64,000 nt of DNA from the NCBI RefSeq assembly GCF_900302475.1, contig NZ_OMOQ01000001.1, forward strand, positions 1,612,001 to 1,676,000. The letters are read 5' to 3'. This stretch comes from Defluviimonas aquaemixtae (lineage in GTDB: Bacteria; Pseudomonadota; Alphaproteobacteria; Rhodobacterales; Rhodobacteraceae). This document shows, one piece after another, positions 40,682 through 51,782 of the stretch; within the stretch, counting starts at the first letter, position 1; each line of letters begins with the position of its first letter. The notes beneath the pieces are model-generated. The model saw only the letters and a program-made list of their open reading frames with translations. It ran no database searches and was not told the origin of the DNA. A program made the translations under genes and the position numbers.

Positions 40682-41764
40682 TCAGAATAGCGAAAGCTGA
40701 TCGCCCGCGCGTGGCGGCGGGCCGAAGGCGGAACAGTCGAGCGGCGGCAGGTCGCGGGCGAGACCAAGCCGCTTCACTGCGACCGCGAAGCGGTGGGCGA
40801 TGAGCTCGGCATGCTGCCCTTCCCCCCGCATCCGGCGGCCCCAGTTGGAATCGTAGTCCTTGCCGCCTCGCATCTCGCGGAGCTTGTTCATCACGTGCTT
40901 CGCCCGACCGGGCTCGTTCCGCTTCAGCCAGTCGCGGAACAGCTCCGCCACTTCGTGCGGCAGACGCAGAAGAATCCAGCTCGCGGCGCTCGCGCCTGCG
41001 TCCTTGGCAGCCGCGAGTATCCGTTCGAGTTCGGACTCCGTCAGGGCAGGTATGAGGGGCGCCACCATGACGCGGACCGGTACGCCCGCCCCCGCCAGCG
41101 CCCGGATCATCGCGAGGCGCCGTTCCGGCGTCGGCGCGCGCGGCTCCAACCGCCGCGCGAGTCCCGCATCGAGCGTGGTCACCGATATCCCGACCTGCGC
41201 GAGATTCCGACCTGCCATGTCGCCCAGTATGTCGATGTCGCGTTCGATCAGCGCCCCGCGCGTGACGATCGTCAGCGGATGGTTCCAGTCCGAGAGCACT
41301 TCCAGGATCCGCCGCATGATCCGGTAGCGCTGTTCGATTGGCTGGTAGGGATCGGTATTGGTCCCGAGCGCGATGGGCGCGACGGCGTAGGACTTGCGCG
41401 CCAGTTCCCGAACGAGTGTTTCGGGCACCGTCGGTCGCGCCACGATCTTCGTCTCGAAGTCGAGCCCGGCGGAGAGGCCGAGAAAGCCGTGGCTCGGCCG
41501 CGCGTAGCAGTAAATGCAGCCGTGCTCGCAACCGCGATACGGGTTGATTGAGCGGTCGAATCCCACGTCGGGCGAGGTCACGCGGTTGATCACGGAGCGC
41601 GGATGTTCCTCGCTGACCTCAGTCCGGACGAGTCGCTCGTCTTCGGGGATGTCCCAACCGTCGTTTTCGGCCGCCCGCGCGTAGGGTTCGAACCGACCGG
41701 CGGCATTGGTATCGGCACCGCGCGCCCTGAGGCGCAAAAAGGGGTCTGGCGGTGGAAGAGGCAT
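40682..41764 (-). CDS. PA0069-family radical SAM protein with C-terminal clamp-binding-like motif
   Basis: 360 residues. The radical SAM cysteines are in NPYRGCEHGCIYCYARPSH (CxxxCxxC). The barrel continues with KIVARPTVPETLVRELARKS, ALGTNTDPYQPIEQ and TIVTRGALIERDIDIL, related to the spore photoproduct lyase (SplB)-like family of uncharacterised DNA-associated radical SAM enzymes. The last five residues are QLSLF, an exact match to the consensus used by DNA polymerases and MutS to bind the replication sliding clamp. ATG 41764 is chosen because the protein then starts MPLPPPDPFLRLRARGA, as in relatives; the frame extends ten codons further upstream. Convergent with bmt. Confidence 0.82.
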   Translation of the reverse strand: MPLPPPDPFLRLRARGADTNAAGRFEPYARAAENDGWDIPEDERLVRTEVSEEHPRSVINRVTSPDVGFDRSINPYRGCEHGCIYCYARPSHGFLGLSAGLDFETKIVARPTVPETLVRELARKSYAVAPIALGTNTDPYQPIEQRYRIMRRILEVLSDWNHPLTIVTRGALIERDIDILGDMAGRNLAQVGISVTTLDAGLARRLEPRAPTPERRLAMIRALAGAGVPVRVMVAPLIPALTESELERILAAAKDAGASAASWILLRLPHEVAELFRDWLKRNEPGRAKHVMNKLREMRGGKDYDSNWGRRMRGEGQHAELIAHRFAVAVKRLGLARDLPPLDCSAFGPPPRAGDQLSLF

Positions 41765-41930
41765 GAGTGGAAAGATAGAACATTTAGCGAACATTTATCA
41801 AGTGGCGCATTCACGGCCCTTGCTGCGCTACCGCTTCGCGTCGCCGACAGCGCGGCCGATGTCGCAAATCGCCAAGTGATCCTGCATCATTGGTCGCATT
41901 AACGGCGCAACGACCGTCAGGAGACACGCT

Positions 41931-42632
41931 ATGGCCGACGAACAAGACATCATCCTCTCCGAACTCGATGACGAAGAGCTTGTGCTCCAGATGCATGACG
42001 ACCTCTATGACGGTCTCAAGGAAGAGATCGAAGAGGGCGTACGCATCCTCTTGGACCGCGGCTGGCAGCCCTATGACGTGCTGACCAAGGCGCTCGTCGG
42101 CGGCATGACGATCGTCGGCATCGACTTCCGCGACGGTATCCTCTTCGTACCAGAAGTGCTTCTGGCGGCGAATGCAATGAAGGGCGGCATGGCGATCCTG
42201 AAGCCCCTGCTGGCCGAAACCGGCGCGCCCAAGGTCGGCAAGATGGTGATCGGCACCGTGAAGGGCGACATCCACGACATCGGCAAGAACCTCGTCGGCA
42301 TGATGATGGAGGGCGCGGGCTTCGAGGTCGTCGACCTTGGGATCAACAACCCGGTCGAGAAATACATCGAGGCGCTTGAGCGCGAGGACGCCGACATCCT
42401 CGGCATGTCCGCCCTGCTCACGACGACGATGCCCTACATGAAGGTCGTGATCGACACGATGAAGGAAAAGGGCATGCGCGACGACTACATCGTGCTCGTC
42501 GGCGGCGCGCCCCTGAACGAGGAATTCGGCAAGGCGATCGGCGCCGATGCCTACTGCCGTGATGCGGCGGTGGCGGTGCAGACGGCCAAGGACTTCATGT
42601 CGCGCAAGCACAACAAGCTGGCGGCCGGCTGA
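41931..42632 (+). CDS. Corrinoid (B12-binding) methyl-carrier protein
   Basis: 233 residues. The N-terminal helical cap (about 1-90) includes LVGGMTIVGIDFRDGILFVP and EVLLAANAMKGGMAIL. The B12 domain has the lower-ligand motif TVKGDIHDIGKNLV (D-x-H-x-x-G) and later LGMSALLTTTMPYMK and VLVGGAPLNEEFG. It is of the MtbC/MtaC type and equivalent to the cobalamin module of MetH. With bmt and DUF1638 nearby it probably carries the methyl group in a split methionine synthase (inference from roseobacter work). GGAGA precedes ATG 41931. A factor-independent terminator follows. Confidence 0.9.
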   Translation: MADEQDIILSELDDEELVLQMHDDLYDGLKEEIEEGVRILLDRGWQPYDVLTKALVGGMTIVGIDFRDGILFVPEVLLAANAMKGGMAILKPLLAETGAPKVGKMVIGTVKGDIHDIGKNLVGMMMEGAGFEVVDLGINNPVEKYIEALEREDADILGMSALLTTTMPYMKVVIDTMKEKGMRDDYIVLVGGAPLNEEFGKAIGADAYCRDAAVAVQTAKDFMSRKHNKLAAG

Positions 42633-42659
42633 GCCAGGGGTTCAGGAATGCTCCCTGTC

Positions 42660-42695
42660 GGCCCCGTCGCCTCGGCGTGCGGGGCCTTCTTTTCT
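42660..42695 (+). terminator. Rho-independent terminator after the corrinoid gene
   Basis: GGCCCCG (42660-42666) and CGGGGCC (42680-42686) form a 7-bp GC stem with a 13-base loop, followed by TTCTTTTCT. Clear intrinsic terminator 28 bases after the stop codon. Confidence 0.8.
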
Positions 42696-42753
42696 TAGCG
42701 TGGGCTTCACAGGCACCCCGCCAATGTCCAAATTGGGCATGAAGGAGAGGCCG

Positions 42754-42927
42754 ATGCCGCACGCCCGGTTCGTCATGATACTTCTGGCCGTTATCGCGGC
42801 GGCCGGAGCGACACTCTGGCTCGCCGCCCGCGCCGGGTTGGAGGCGGGGACGGAGGGCGCGGCGCTCTGGGCGCTGCCGCCGCTGGTCGCCGCGGGGATT
42901 CTGATGATTATCGCGAGGCGCAAATGA
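42754..42927 (+). CDS. 57-residue two-helix membrane protein upstream of DUF1638
   Basis: MPHARFVMILLAVIAAAGAT begins the protein. Two hydrophobic helices (about 6-26 and 32-52) are separated by GLEAGTEGAA, and it ends in ARRK, implying a cytosolic C-terminus. Start 42754 is supported by GGAGAGG just upstream; in-frame ATGs at 42724 and 42739 would add a non-hydrophobic leader. The stop overlaps the start of the DUF1638 gene (ATGA), so the two are co-translated. No family recognised. Confidence 0.7.
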   Translation: MPHARFVMILLAVIAAAGATLWLAARAGLEAGTEGAALWALPPLVAAGILMIIARRK

Positions 42928-43553
42928 CGCTGCCTGACGACAGGACGCTGACCGAAAGGGGCCTCGAACCGCAGGCGAAGGGGCGCATCCTTCTCATTGC
43001 CTGCGGGGCGCTGGCGCGGGAAATCCTCGATCTCAAGGCCGCGAACGGCTGGACCCATCTCGACCTGACCTGCCTGCCCGCGAAGTACCACCTTTGGCCC
43101 GAGAAGATCACCGATGCGGTGACGGAGGCGGTCGCCAAGCATCGCGACGCCTATGACGACATCTTCATCGTCTATGCCGATTGCGGCACGGGCGGCGGAC
43201 TTCAGTCGCGTTGCGCGGAACTCGGCGTCGAGATGATCGCCGGCCCGCACTGCTATTCCTTCTTCGAGGGCAACGACGCTTTCGCCGCGCGCGACGAGTT
43301 CACGGCCTTCTACCTGACCGATTTCCTGGTCCGGCAGTTCGACGCGTTCGTGTGGAAGCCGATGGGGCTCGACCGGCACCCTCAGCTGCGCGACATGTAT
43401 TTCGGCAACTACGAGAAGCTCGTCTACCAGGCGCAAACCGACGATCCGGCGCTCGACGCCAAGGCGCGCGACTGTGCAGAGCGACTCGGGCTGGCCTACG
43501 AGCGGCGCTTCACGGGCTACGGCGATCTGAAGGGCGCGCTCGCGAAGTTGTAG
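42924..43553 (+). CDS. DUF1638 protein, probable methionine synthase/corrinoid accessory factor
   Basis: 209 residues. Landmarks: LLIACGALAREILDLKAANG, LTCLPAKYHLWPEKIT, VYADCGTGGGLQ, GPHCYSFFEG and KPMGLDRHPQLRDMYFGNYE. Several conserved Cys/His residues (CG, DCGTGG, HCY) suggest metal or cofactor binding. DUF1638 genes sit beside corrinoid methyltransferase genes, and, as I recall, a DUF1638 protein was found necessary for methionine synthesis in Phaeobacter inhibens. It starts inside the stop of the 57-residue membrane protein. Confidence 0.8.
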   Translation: MTLPDDRTLTERGLEPQAKGRILLIACGALAREILDLKAANGWTHLDLTCLPAKYHLWPEKITDAVTEAVAKHRDAYDDIFIVYADCGTGGGLQSRCAELGVEMIAGPHCYSFFEGNDAFAARDEFTAFYLTDFLVRQFDAFVWKPMGLDRHPQLRDMYFGNYEKLVYQAQTDDPALDAKARDCAERLGLAYERRFTGYGDLKGALAKL

Positions 43554-43558
43554 CGGCC

Positions 43559-43987
43559 TCAGGCCGCGACCGCTTCGCCGGCGAGCTTGCGGATTCGCGC
43601 GACCATCGCGCGCAGGCCGTTCGAGCGCTGCGAAGAGAGATGTTCGTCAAGCCCGAGCCGCCCGAGCGCGGCGGCGGCATCGGTCCTGAGAACTTCCTCC
43701 AGCGTCTGTCCGGAATAGAGCGCGTGCAGGATCGCGATGAGGCCGCGCACGATCATCGCGTCGCTGTCGCCGAGAAAATCGAAGCGCGCGCCGCCACCCT
43801 CCCCTTCGATCCGGGGCAGGAGCCAGACCTGGCTCGCGCAACCCTCGACCTTGGTCGCGGGCACTTTGAAGGCGTCGTCGAGCGGCGGCATCGCTTTGCC
43901 GAGCTCGATGACATGCCGGTAGCGATCCTCCCAGTCGTCGAGAAACTCGAAGGTTTCGGCGATGTCCTCAAAGGCCTCGGTGGTCAT
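43559..43987 (-). CDS. sufE: SufE cysteine desulfuration protein
   Basis: 142 residues from MTTEAFEDIAETFEFLDDWE. The active cysteine lies in KVEGCASQVWL; FDFLGDSDAMIVRGLIAIL and GLDEHLSSQRSNGL follow. SufE accepts persulfide sulfur from SufS for Fe-S cluster assembly. Start 43987 is preferred because GGAG lies 6 bases upstream; ATG 44002 would add five residues. Isolated from other suf genes; convergent with DUF1638. Confidence 0.92.
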   Translation of the reverse strand: MTTEAFEDIAETFEFLDDWEDRYRHVIELGKAMPPLDDAFKVPATKVEGCASQVWLLPRIEGEGGGARFDFLGDSDAMIVRGLIAILHALYSGQTLEEVLRTDAAAALGRLGLDEHLSSQRSNGLRAMVARIRKLAGEAVAA

Positions 43988-44112
43988 TCTGCGCTCCGCC
44001 ATCCTGAGCGGGAGGTAATCATGAAACAGCCTGAGGTCCAGTCTCCTTGCGGCTCTTTTCACGGCCCGGCGAATGGGCTACCCAAGTCCCGAGGGTTCAG
44101 GGAGCGTCAGGC

Positions 44113-44580
44113 ATGAAATCGTCCGTCACAATCCTGCTGGTCGTTGCGCTGACGCTCGGCGGCTGCGGCAGGCTTCGCGAAAGCCGCCTAAATCCGTTCA
44201 ACTGGTTCGGCCGCTCGACCGAGCAGACGGCGACGCAGACCGTTGCGCCAGCCGTGCCCGACGATGGGCGCATCCTTGTCGCGCAGGTCACCGACATGGA
44301 AGTCGCGCGCCAGCCGGGCGGCGCGATCATCCGTGCCACCGGCCTGCCACCGACGCAAGGGTTCTGGGACGCCGCGCTCGTGGCCGAGAACAGCGGTTTT
44401 CCCGTGGACGGCGTCATGACCTACCGCTTCGTGGTGGCAGAGCCGATCCCGCCGGCGCGCGTCTCGACCCCGCAGTCGCGCGAGGTCTCCGCCGCCGCCT
44501 ATATTTCCAACATCAAGCTGGAAGGTGTTCGTCAGATCGTCGTGCTCGGCTCCCAGAACAGCCGGTCGAGCCGGCGCTGA
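44113..44580 (+). CDS. Putative lipoprotein
   Basis: 155 residues with a lipoprotein signal: MKSSVTILLVVALTLGGCG, lipobox LGGC, modified Cys at residue 18. The mature region starts with a linker (NPFNWFGRS, then Thr/Ala-rich) and a compact domain with ILVAQVTDMEVARQPGGAII, GFWDAALVAEN and a C-terminal AAYISNIKLEGVRQIVVLGS. Related proteins occur in Rhodobacterales as uncharacterised lipoproteins; function unknown. ATG 44113 chosen because it begins the signal peptide and has GGGAG upstream. Confidence 0.75.
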   Translation: MKSSVTILLVVALTLGGCGRLRESRLNPFNWFGRSTEQTATQTVAPAVPDDGRILVAQVTDMEVARQPGGAIIRATGLPPTQGFWDAALVAENSGFPVDGVMTYRFVVAEPIPPARVSTPQSREVSAAAYISNIKLEGVRQIVVLGSQNSRSSRR

Positions 44581-44586
44581 GCCCGC

Positions 44587-45741
44587 TCAGACCTGGACGA
44601 CGCGGACAGCGCCGCCCCGGGCCGAAAGCGCGATCTCGCCCTTGCAGAGCCTGAGCGCGTCGTCGCCGAAAACCTCTCCGCGCCAGCCCGAGAGTGCCCG
44701 AACGGTCCGTTCCCCCGCCGCCAGCGCGTCGAGATCGCCCGACGAGGCGATGAGCTTTGGCGCCACGCCGGCGCTTTGCGACTTGGCCTTGAGAAGCACC
44801 CTCAGCAGGTCGGCGAGCGCGGAATCGACCTGAAGCTGGTCGCGCGTGGTGTCGGGTCGCGGGCAATCCTCAGGCCGAACAGCGAGCCCGGCCTTCACCG
44901 CCGCGATGATGCCCTCGGCGATGTCGGGCCTGCGCCCTTCGCGCAGGAGAAGGCGTGAGCGGCCAAGTTCCTCGGGGGTGGTGGGCTTCGTCGACGCAAG
45001 CTCCAACAGCGCGTCATCCTTGAAGACGCGCGATCGCGGCACGTTTCGGGCCTGCGCGTAGTCCTCGCGGAACCGCGCCAGTTCGCGGACGATCGCGAGG
45101 AATCTGCCCGAATTCGTGCGTGTCTTGATCCTGAGCCAGGCGTCATCGGGCCGGTTGATGTAAGTCTCGGGATCGAGAAGCACCGCCTCTTCTTCCTCGA
45201 CCCATTTCTCGCGGCCTGTGCGCCTAAGCTCCTTGGCGAGGAATTCGTATATGACACGAAGATGGGTCACGTCGGCGATGGCGTAGGTCTTCTGAGCCTC
45301 GCTGAGCGGCCGGCGCGACCAGTCGGTGAAGCGAGAGGTCTTGTCGAGGCTTTGCTTGGCGACCTTGCGCACCAGCGTCTCGTAGCCGACCTGGTCGCCG
45401 AAGCCGCAGACCATGGCGGCGATCTGCGTGTCAAATAACGGCTCGGGGAAGACGTTGCCCTCGACGAAGAAGATCTCCAGATCCTGGCGCGCGGCGTGGA
45501 AGACCTTGACAGTCCCCGCGTGCCGGAAGAGGTCGTAGAGCGGTTCAAGCGACAGCCCATCGGCGAGCGGATCGACAAGCACGGCCTCTCCGTCCTCGCC
45601 CGGAAGGGCGAGCTGAACGAGACACAATTTGGAGTAGTAGGTCCGTTCGCGCAGAAACTCGGTATCGACGGTGACGTATTCGCTGGCTCGCGCGGCATCG
45701 CAGAAACGAGCGAGGTCCGCGGTTGTTGTAATTGTTCGCAT
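44587..45741 (-). CDS. rnd: Ribonuclease D
   Basis: 384 residues. DEDD exonuclease domain: VTVDTEFLRERTYY (Asp, Glu), VKVFHAARQDLEIFF (Asp), and KTYAIADVTHLRVIYEFL (Tyr and Asp, DEDDy class). An HRDC domain follows (about 210-290; FLAIVRELARFREDYAQARN, ALLELASTKPTTPEELG). 3'-5' exonuclease for tRNA 3' processing. Convergent with the lipoprotein gene, 6 bases between stops. Confidence 0.95.
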   Translation of the reverse strand: MRTITTTADLARFCDAARASEYVTVDTEFLRERTYYSKLCLVQLALPGEDGEAVLVDPLADGLSLEPLYDLFRHAGTVKVFHAARQDLEIFFVEGNVFPEPLFDTQIAAMVCGFGDQVGYETLVRKVAKQSLDKTSRFTDWSRRPLSEAQKTYAIADVTHLRVIYEFLAKELRRTGREKWVEEEEAVLLDPETYINRPDDAWLRIKTRTNSGRFLAIVRELARFREDYAQARNVPRSRVFKDDALLELASTKPTTPEELGRSRLLLREGRRPDIAEGIIAAVKAGLAVRPEDCPRPDTTRDQLQVDSALADLLRVLLKAKSQSAGVAPKLIASSGDLDALAAGERTVRALSGWRGEVFGDDALRLCKGEIALSARGGAVRVVQV

Positions 45742-45897
45742 TCAAAGTCCGTTCAACGCGGGCTCATCCCGCAGTTCCGCCCTCTTATGACACGGCCGCG
45801 GCAATGGAAAGACCGGCATGGCTTCAGACATTCCGATTGTTGCGCGCGCCCGTCGCGACGAGGCTTTCGTGCCGCTTTGTACGCGTCCGAAGGATAG

Positions 45898-46485
45898 TCA
45901 GATCAGGACGGGCGCGCGGTTGCCAGCGGCGAAACGGCGCAGTACGGCCGGATAGAGCTCGTGTTCCCGGCCAAGCACGCGCGCTGCAAGCGTGTCCGGG
46001 GTATCATCAGGCAGGACCGGCACCCGCGCCTGACCGAGTATCGGGCCGTCGTCGAGAAGAGGCGTGACTTCGTGGACCGTGCAGCCTGCTTCGCAGTCGC
46101 CTGCGGCGATAGCGCGGGCATGCGTATTCAAGCCGGGATAGTTCGGCAGCAGCGAAGGGTGGATGTTCAGCATCCGGCCCCGGAAGCGCTTCACAAAATC
46201 CGGCGTCAGGACGCGCATGAAACCCGCGAGGCAGATGATGTCGGGTTTTGCCGCGAGGATGGGCTTCAGCAGCTCAGCCTCGAATCCGGCGCGATCACCA
46301 CCAAATGGACGGTGATCCACCGCAGCTGTCGGGACGCCCATCGCACAGGCTTTCGCCAGCCCGTCCGCATCGGGATCGTTCGAGGCGACAAGCACGGGCC
46401 GCGCCGGGTGATCGCCCTTCATGCTTTCCGCGAGCGCCACCATGTTGGAGCCGCCGCCCGAGATCAGGATAGCGACACGCTTCAA
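45898..46485 (-). CDS. purN: Phosphoribosylglycinamide formyltransferase
   Basis: 195 residues. The start is TTG 46485, overlapping the purM TGA (TTGA); the protein then begins [20 protein letters not shown]. Catalytic residues are visible in [16 protein letters not shown] and [17 protein letters not shown], with [11 protein letters not shown] between. It uses 10-formyl-THF to formylate GAR in step three of purine synthesis, and its translation is coupled to purM. The open frame upstream overlaps purM and is not coding. Confidence 0.94.
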   Translation of the reverse strand: MKRVAILISGGGSNMVALAESMKGDHPARPVLVASNDPDADGLAKACAMGVPTAAVDHRPFGGDRAGFEAELLKPILAAKPDIICLAGFMRVLTPDFVKRFRGRMLNIHPSLLPNYPGLNTHARAIAAGDCEAGCTVHEVTPLLDDGPILGQARVPVLPDDTPDTLAARVLGREHELYPAVLRRFAAGNRAPVLI

Positions 46486-47528
46486 AGAAGCCGGCCGCGA
46501 TAGCGGACACCCTGCCCCGGCACGACACGGCCGATCTCGTGAACCGTCTCGCCCTCGGATTCGAGCAGCAGGCGGAGGTCGGCGGCGCGTTCGGGTGCGG
46601 CTGCGACGATCATGCCGATACCGGCATTGAAGGTCTTCAGAAGCTCGGCCTCTGCCATACCCGAGGTTTCGGCGAGCCAGCGGAAGACCGGCGGCAGGTC
46701 CCAGGCGGACAGGTCGATCTCCGCGCCGAGCCCGTCGGGGAGCACGCGGGGCAGGTTCTCGGTCAGACCGCCGCCGGTGATATGGGCGAGCGCGTGGACG
46801 CCACCGGAATGGATCGCGGCCAGGGCTTGCCTGACATAGAGGCGGGTCGGCGCGAGAAGCTGGTCGCCAAGCGTGCCGGTTCCGAACGGCGCGGGCGCGC
46901 GCCACGAGAGGCCCGATATCTCGACGACCTTGCGGACGAAGGAATAGCCGTTGGAATGGATGCCGTTCGAGGCGAGGCCGAGAAGCACGTCGCCCTCCGC
47001 GACGCCCGCCGGCAGATCGGCCCCGCGCTCCATCGCGCCGACGGCAAAGCCAGCGAGGTCGAAGTCGCCCGCGTGGTACATGCCCGGCATCTCGGCCGTC
47101 TCGCCGCCGATGAGGGCGCATCCCGATTGCTCGCAACCTTTGGCGATGCCTTCGATGATCCGCGCCGCCTGGTCGACATCAAGCCTTCCGGTCGCGAAAT
47201 AGTCGAGGAAGAACAATGGCTCCGCGCCCTGGCAGACAAGGTCGTTGACGCACATTGCCACGAGGTCGACGCCGATCGTGTCCACGTTGCCGGTGTCGAT
47301 GGCGATGCGAAGCTTGGTGCCCACCCCGTCGGTCGCGGCGACGAGAACCGGATCGCTGTAGCCCGCCGCCTTCAGGTCGAAGAGCGCGCCGAAACCTCCG
47401 AGGCCGGCCATCGTGCCCGCCCGGGCTGTGCGCTTCGCCGCCGGCTTGATCCGCTCGACCAAAGCGTTGCCCGCGTCGATGTCGACCCCTGCATCGGCAT
47501 AGGTCAGCCCGTTCTTTAGCCCCGCCAT
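46482..47528 (-). CDS. purM: Phosphoribosylformylglycinamidine cyclo-ligase
   Basis: 348 residues beginning [23 protein letters not shown] synthetase signatures: [64 protein letters not shown] and [18 protein letters not shown]. Step five of purine synthesis. First gene of the purMN pair; a 104-base gap separates it from the P-type ATPase stop. Confidence 0.96.
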   Translation of the reverse strand: MAGLKNGLTYADAGVDIDAGNALVERIKPAAKRTARAGTMAGLGGFGALFDLKAAGYSDPVLVAATDGVGTKLRIAIDTGNVDTIGVDLVAMCVNDLVCQGAEPLFFLDYFATGRLDVDQAARIIEGIAKGCEQSGCALIGGETAEMPGMYHAGDFDLAGFAVGAMERGADLPAGVAEGDVLLGLASNGIHSNGYSFVRKVVEISGLSWRAPAPFGTGTLGDQLLAPTRLYVRQALAAIHSGGVHALAHITGGGLTENLPRVLPDGLGAEIDLSAWDLPPVFRWLAETSGMAEAELLKTFNAGIGMIVAAAPERAADLRLLLESEGETVHEIGRVVPGQGVRYRGRLL

Positions 47529-47632
47529 GTGATTTCCCCAGCCGAAGACGTCATGCGGCGCGGCTTACAGGATAAGCGCAGGAACGACAACGCGCGCGCG
47601 TCCTGATGCGCCGCTTTTTCGATCCGCGCGAA

Positions 47633-50305
<2,673 letters not shown>

Positions 50306-50461
50306 GTCTCGAACTGAGCTCCAGCGGGCTCTCATTAGGGAAGTCACCACTCCTCGGCAAGCGGATTGGGGCGCGGGCGACCAACGCGCTCCCTCGCCGC
50401 CGAGGCGAAGGACGCGCCCGCTTGACCGCACCCGCGGTTCTGCTAGGCATGGCGCCAGGCC

Positions 50462-50538
50462 GGGCCTGTAGCTCAATTGGTTAGAGCAGGGCGCTCATAA
50501 CGCCTTGGTTGGGGGTTCGAGTCCCTCCGGGCCTACCA
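50462..50538 (+). tRNA. tRNA with CAT anticodon, probably tRNA-Ile2 (lysidine-modified)
   Basis: 77 bases including encoded CCA. Cloverleaf: acceptor GGGCCTG/CGGGCCT, D-arm GCTC...GAGC, anticodon stem GGGCG/CGCCT with loop CTCATAA (anticodon CAT), T-arm with GGTTCGAGTCC. Acceptor pairs C4-G69 and C5-G68, which favour TilS recognition, support Ile2 over elongator Met; an initiator is excluded by the paired acceptor end (G1-U72) and the lack of the GGG/CCC anticodon stem. Divergent from the P-type ATPase. Confidence 0.85.
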
Positions 50539-51014
50539 TTCCGCCGCCGAAGGCACATGCTTTCACTCTATCCGCCCGGAACTATCGAGAGGAGATATCT
50601 CTGCTCGAGGGGCATGTATGCCATTCCTTCCGGCCTTGTTGCCCAGGCGCCTGCGCGGCCGGAATTGCTCGTGGATATCTGCGGCATTGCGATTCAATTC
50701 GGTCCGCACGCGCAGGGCATCCAGAGCGAGATGGAGGATGCAATATCTGTTGCGGCGGCGACTACTGACGGATGCTCGCGTACCTAACGCCAATGCCGGC
50801 CTTTACCACGGCATGATCACACGTCAGTCTGAGAGGGCCGATACCGGCATTCGCTCGGCCCGTGTCACCCGCGACGCCGCCGCGGCGGGACCGATCGTCT
50901 GGGCGGCCCGAACCGGGCACCGCATCCGCCCGAGCAGGACGCGTCCTATATCGGCGGCGATGTGACCTGTCGACGAGATGTCACGGAACTGGACATGGAT
51001 AAGGGAGAGACGAG
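50539..51014. other. Gene-poor stretch after the CAT tRNA
   Basis: 476 bases with no convincing gene. A frame reading from inside the tRNA to 50787 and another at 50618-50965 are open but lack a ribosome-binding site and family resemblance. The right end provides AAGGGAGAG just before dodecin, whose promoter should be here. Confidence 0.45.
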
Positions 51015-51221
51015 ATGAGCGACGCGATCTACAAGACGGTCGATGTGATCGGCAGTTCCTCGAACAGTCTTGAGGACGCCATCCAGGGCGCCGTCGCCAA
51101 GGCGGCAGAAACCGTACACAACCTCGACTGGTTTGAAGTGAACGAGATCCGCGGCCACATTACGGACGGCAAGGTCGCGCATTACCAGGTCGGGTTGAAG
51201 ATCGGGTTCCGGCTCGATTGA
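51015..51221 (+). CDS. Dodecin (flavin-binding protein)
   Basis: 68 residues: MSDAIYKTVDVIGSSSNSLE, AVAKAAETVHNLDWFEVNEI, RGHITDGKVAHYQVGLKIGF. This matches dodecin, a small protein that assembles into hollow dodecamers that store or buffer flavins; the Trp in LDWFEV stacks on the isoalloxazine ring. AAGGGAGAG precedes the start. Single gene. The next about 300 bases (51222-51530) hold nothing recognisable. Confidence 0.93.
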   Translation: MSDAIYKTVDVIGSSSNSLEDAIQGAVAKAAETVHNLDWFEVNEIRGHITDGKVAHYQVGLKIGFRLD

Positions 51222-51530
51222 AATGCCGTGCGCGCGAGGTGACCGGCCGGTTCGCGATCCAGGCGGTCCAGCCACGCCTGCTTCCTCGGAGAGCCAGCGG
51301 GCATGCGTGCCGCAACGCGTTTCGCGCAGTACAGGGCGGGCGTGGCCTCTGGGGAGCCTGTCCTCTTCGAAGCAACGTTGGCGCGATTCTAATCCGATCT
51401 GCCGGACGGCGTTCCAGGTCTGCCAGTCGGCTCGCGCGGACGGGTTCACCTCCGCCTGCCGCTCCGCCTTCCGCTAACGAATTCGCAACACGTCGCAGCC
51501 CACTCTTTCCCTGGGTTGAAGGGGAAGAAC

Positions 51531-51767
51531 ATGTTGAAACGGAAAGCGATGGCCAATGGCCAGCGCGCTGAGGAGGCTTCGCGCCCCGATGCGCTTGAGT
51601 ACTGGTATCTGCAGGAAAACTCGCCGCTGGCGGACGATCAGGCGCTAGCGGCCTTTCGCGAAACCGAGACGCCTGCGGATCGGGATTTCGTCAGCGGCTG
51701 GTGGATCCTTCCCATCCTTGTGGTCTCGATCCCGGCCTGGTTCGTGCTCTTGATGCTTATCTTCTGA
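51531..51767 (+). CDS. Small C-terminally anchored membrane protein
   Basis: 78 residues: a charged N-terminal region (MLKRKAMANGQRAEEASRPD, ALEYWYLQENSPLADDQALA), then FVSGWWILPILVVSIPAWFV and a final LLMLIF, one membrane helix at the C-terminus. ATG 51531 has AAGGGG 6 bases upstream; ATG 51549 is an alternative. No family recognised. It converges on the EnvZ-like kinase 15 bases away. Confidence 0.65.
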   Translation: MLKRKAMANGQRAEEASRPDALEYWYLQENSPLADDQALAAFRETETPADRDFVSGWWILPILVVSIPAWFVLLMLIF

Positions 51768-51782
51768 GAGTCCGGCCGGCAC

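Noticed and set aside
50505..50787. Open frames starting inside the CAT-anticodon tRNA
   Set aside because: The first residues are translated tRNA T-arm sequence (a frequent artefact), with no ribosome-binding site.
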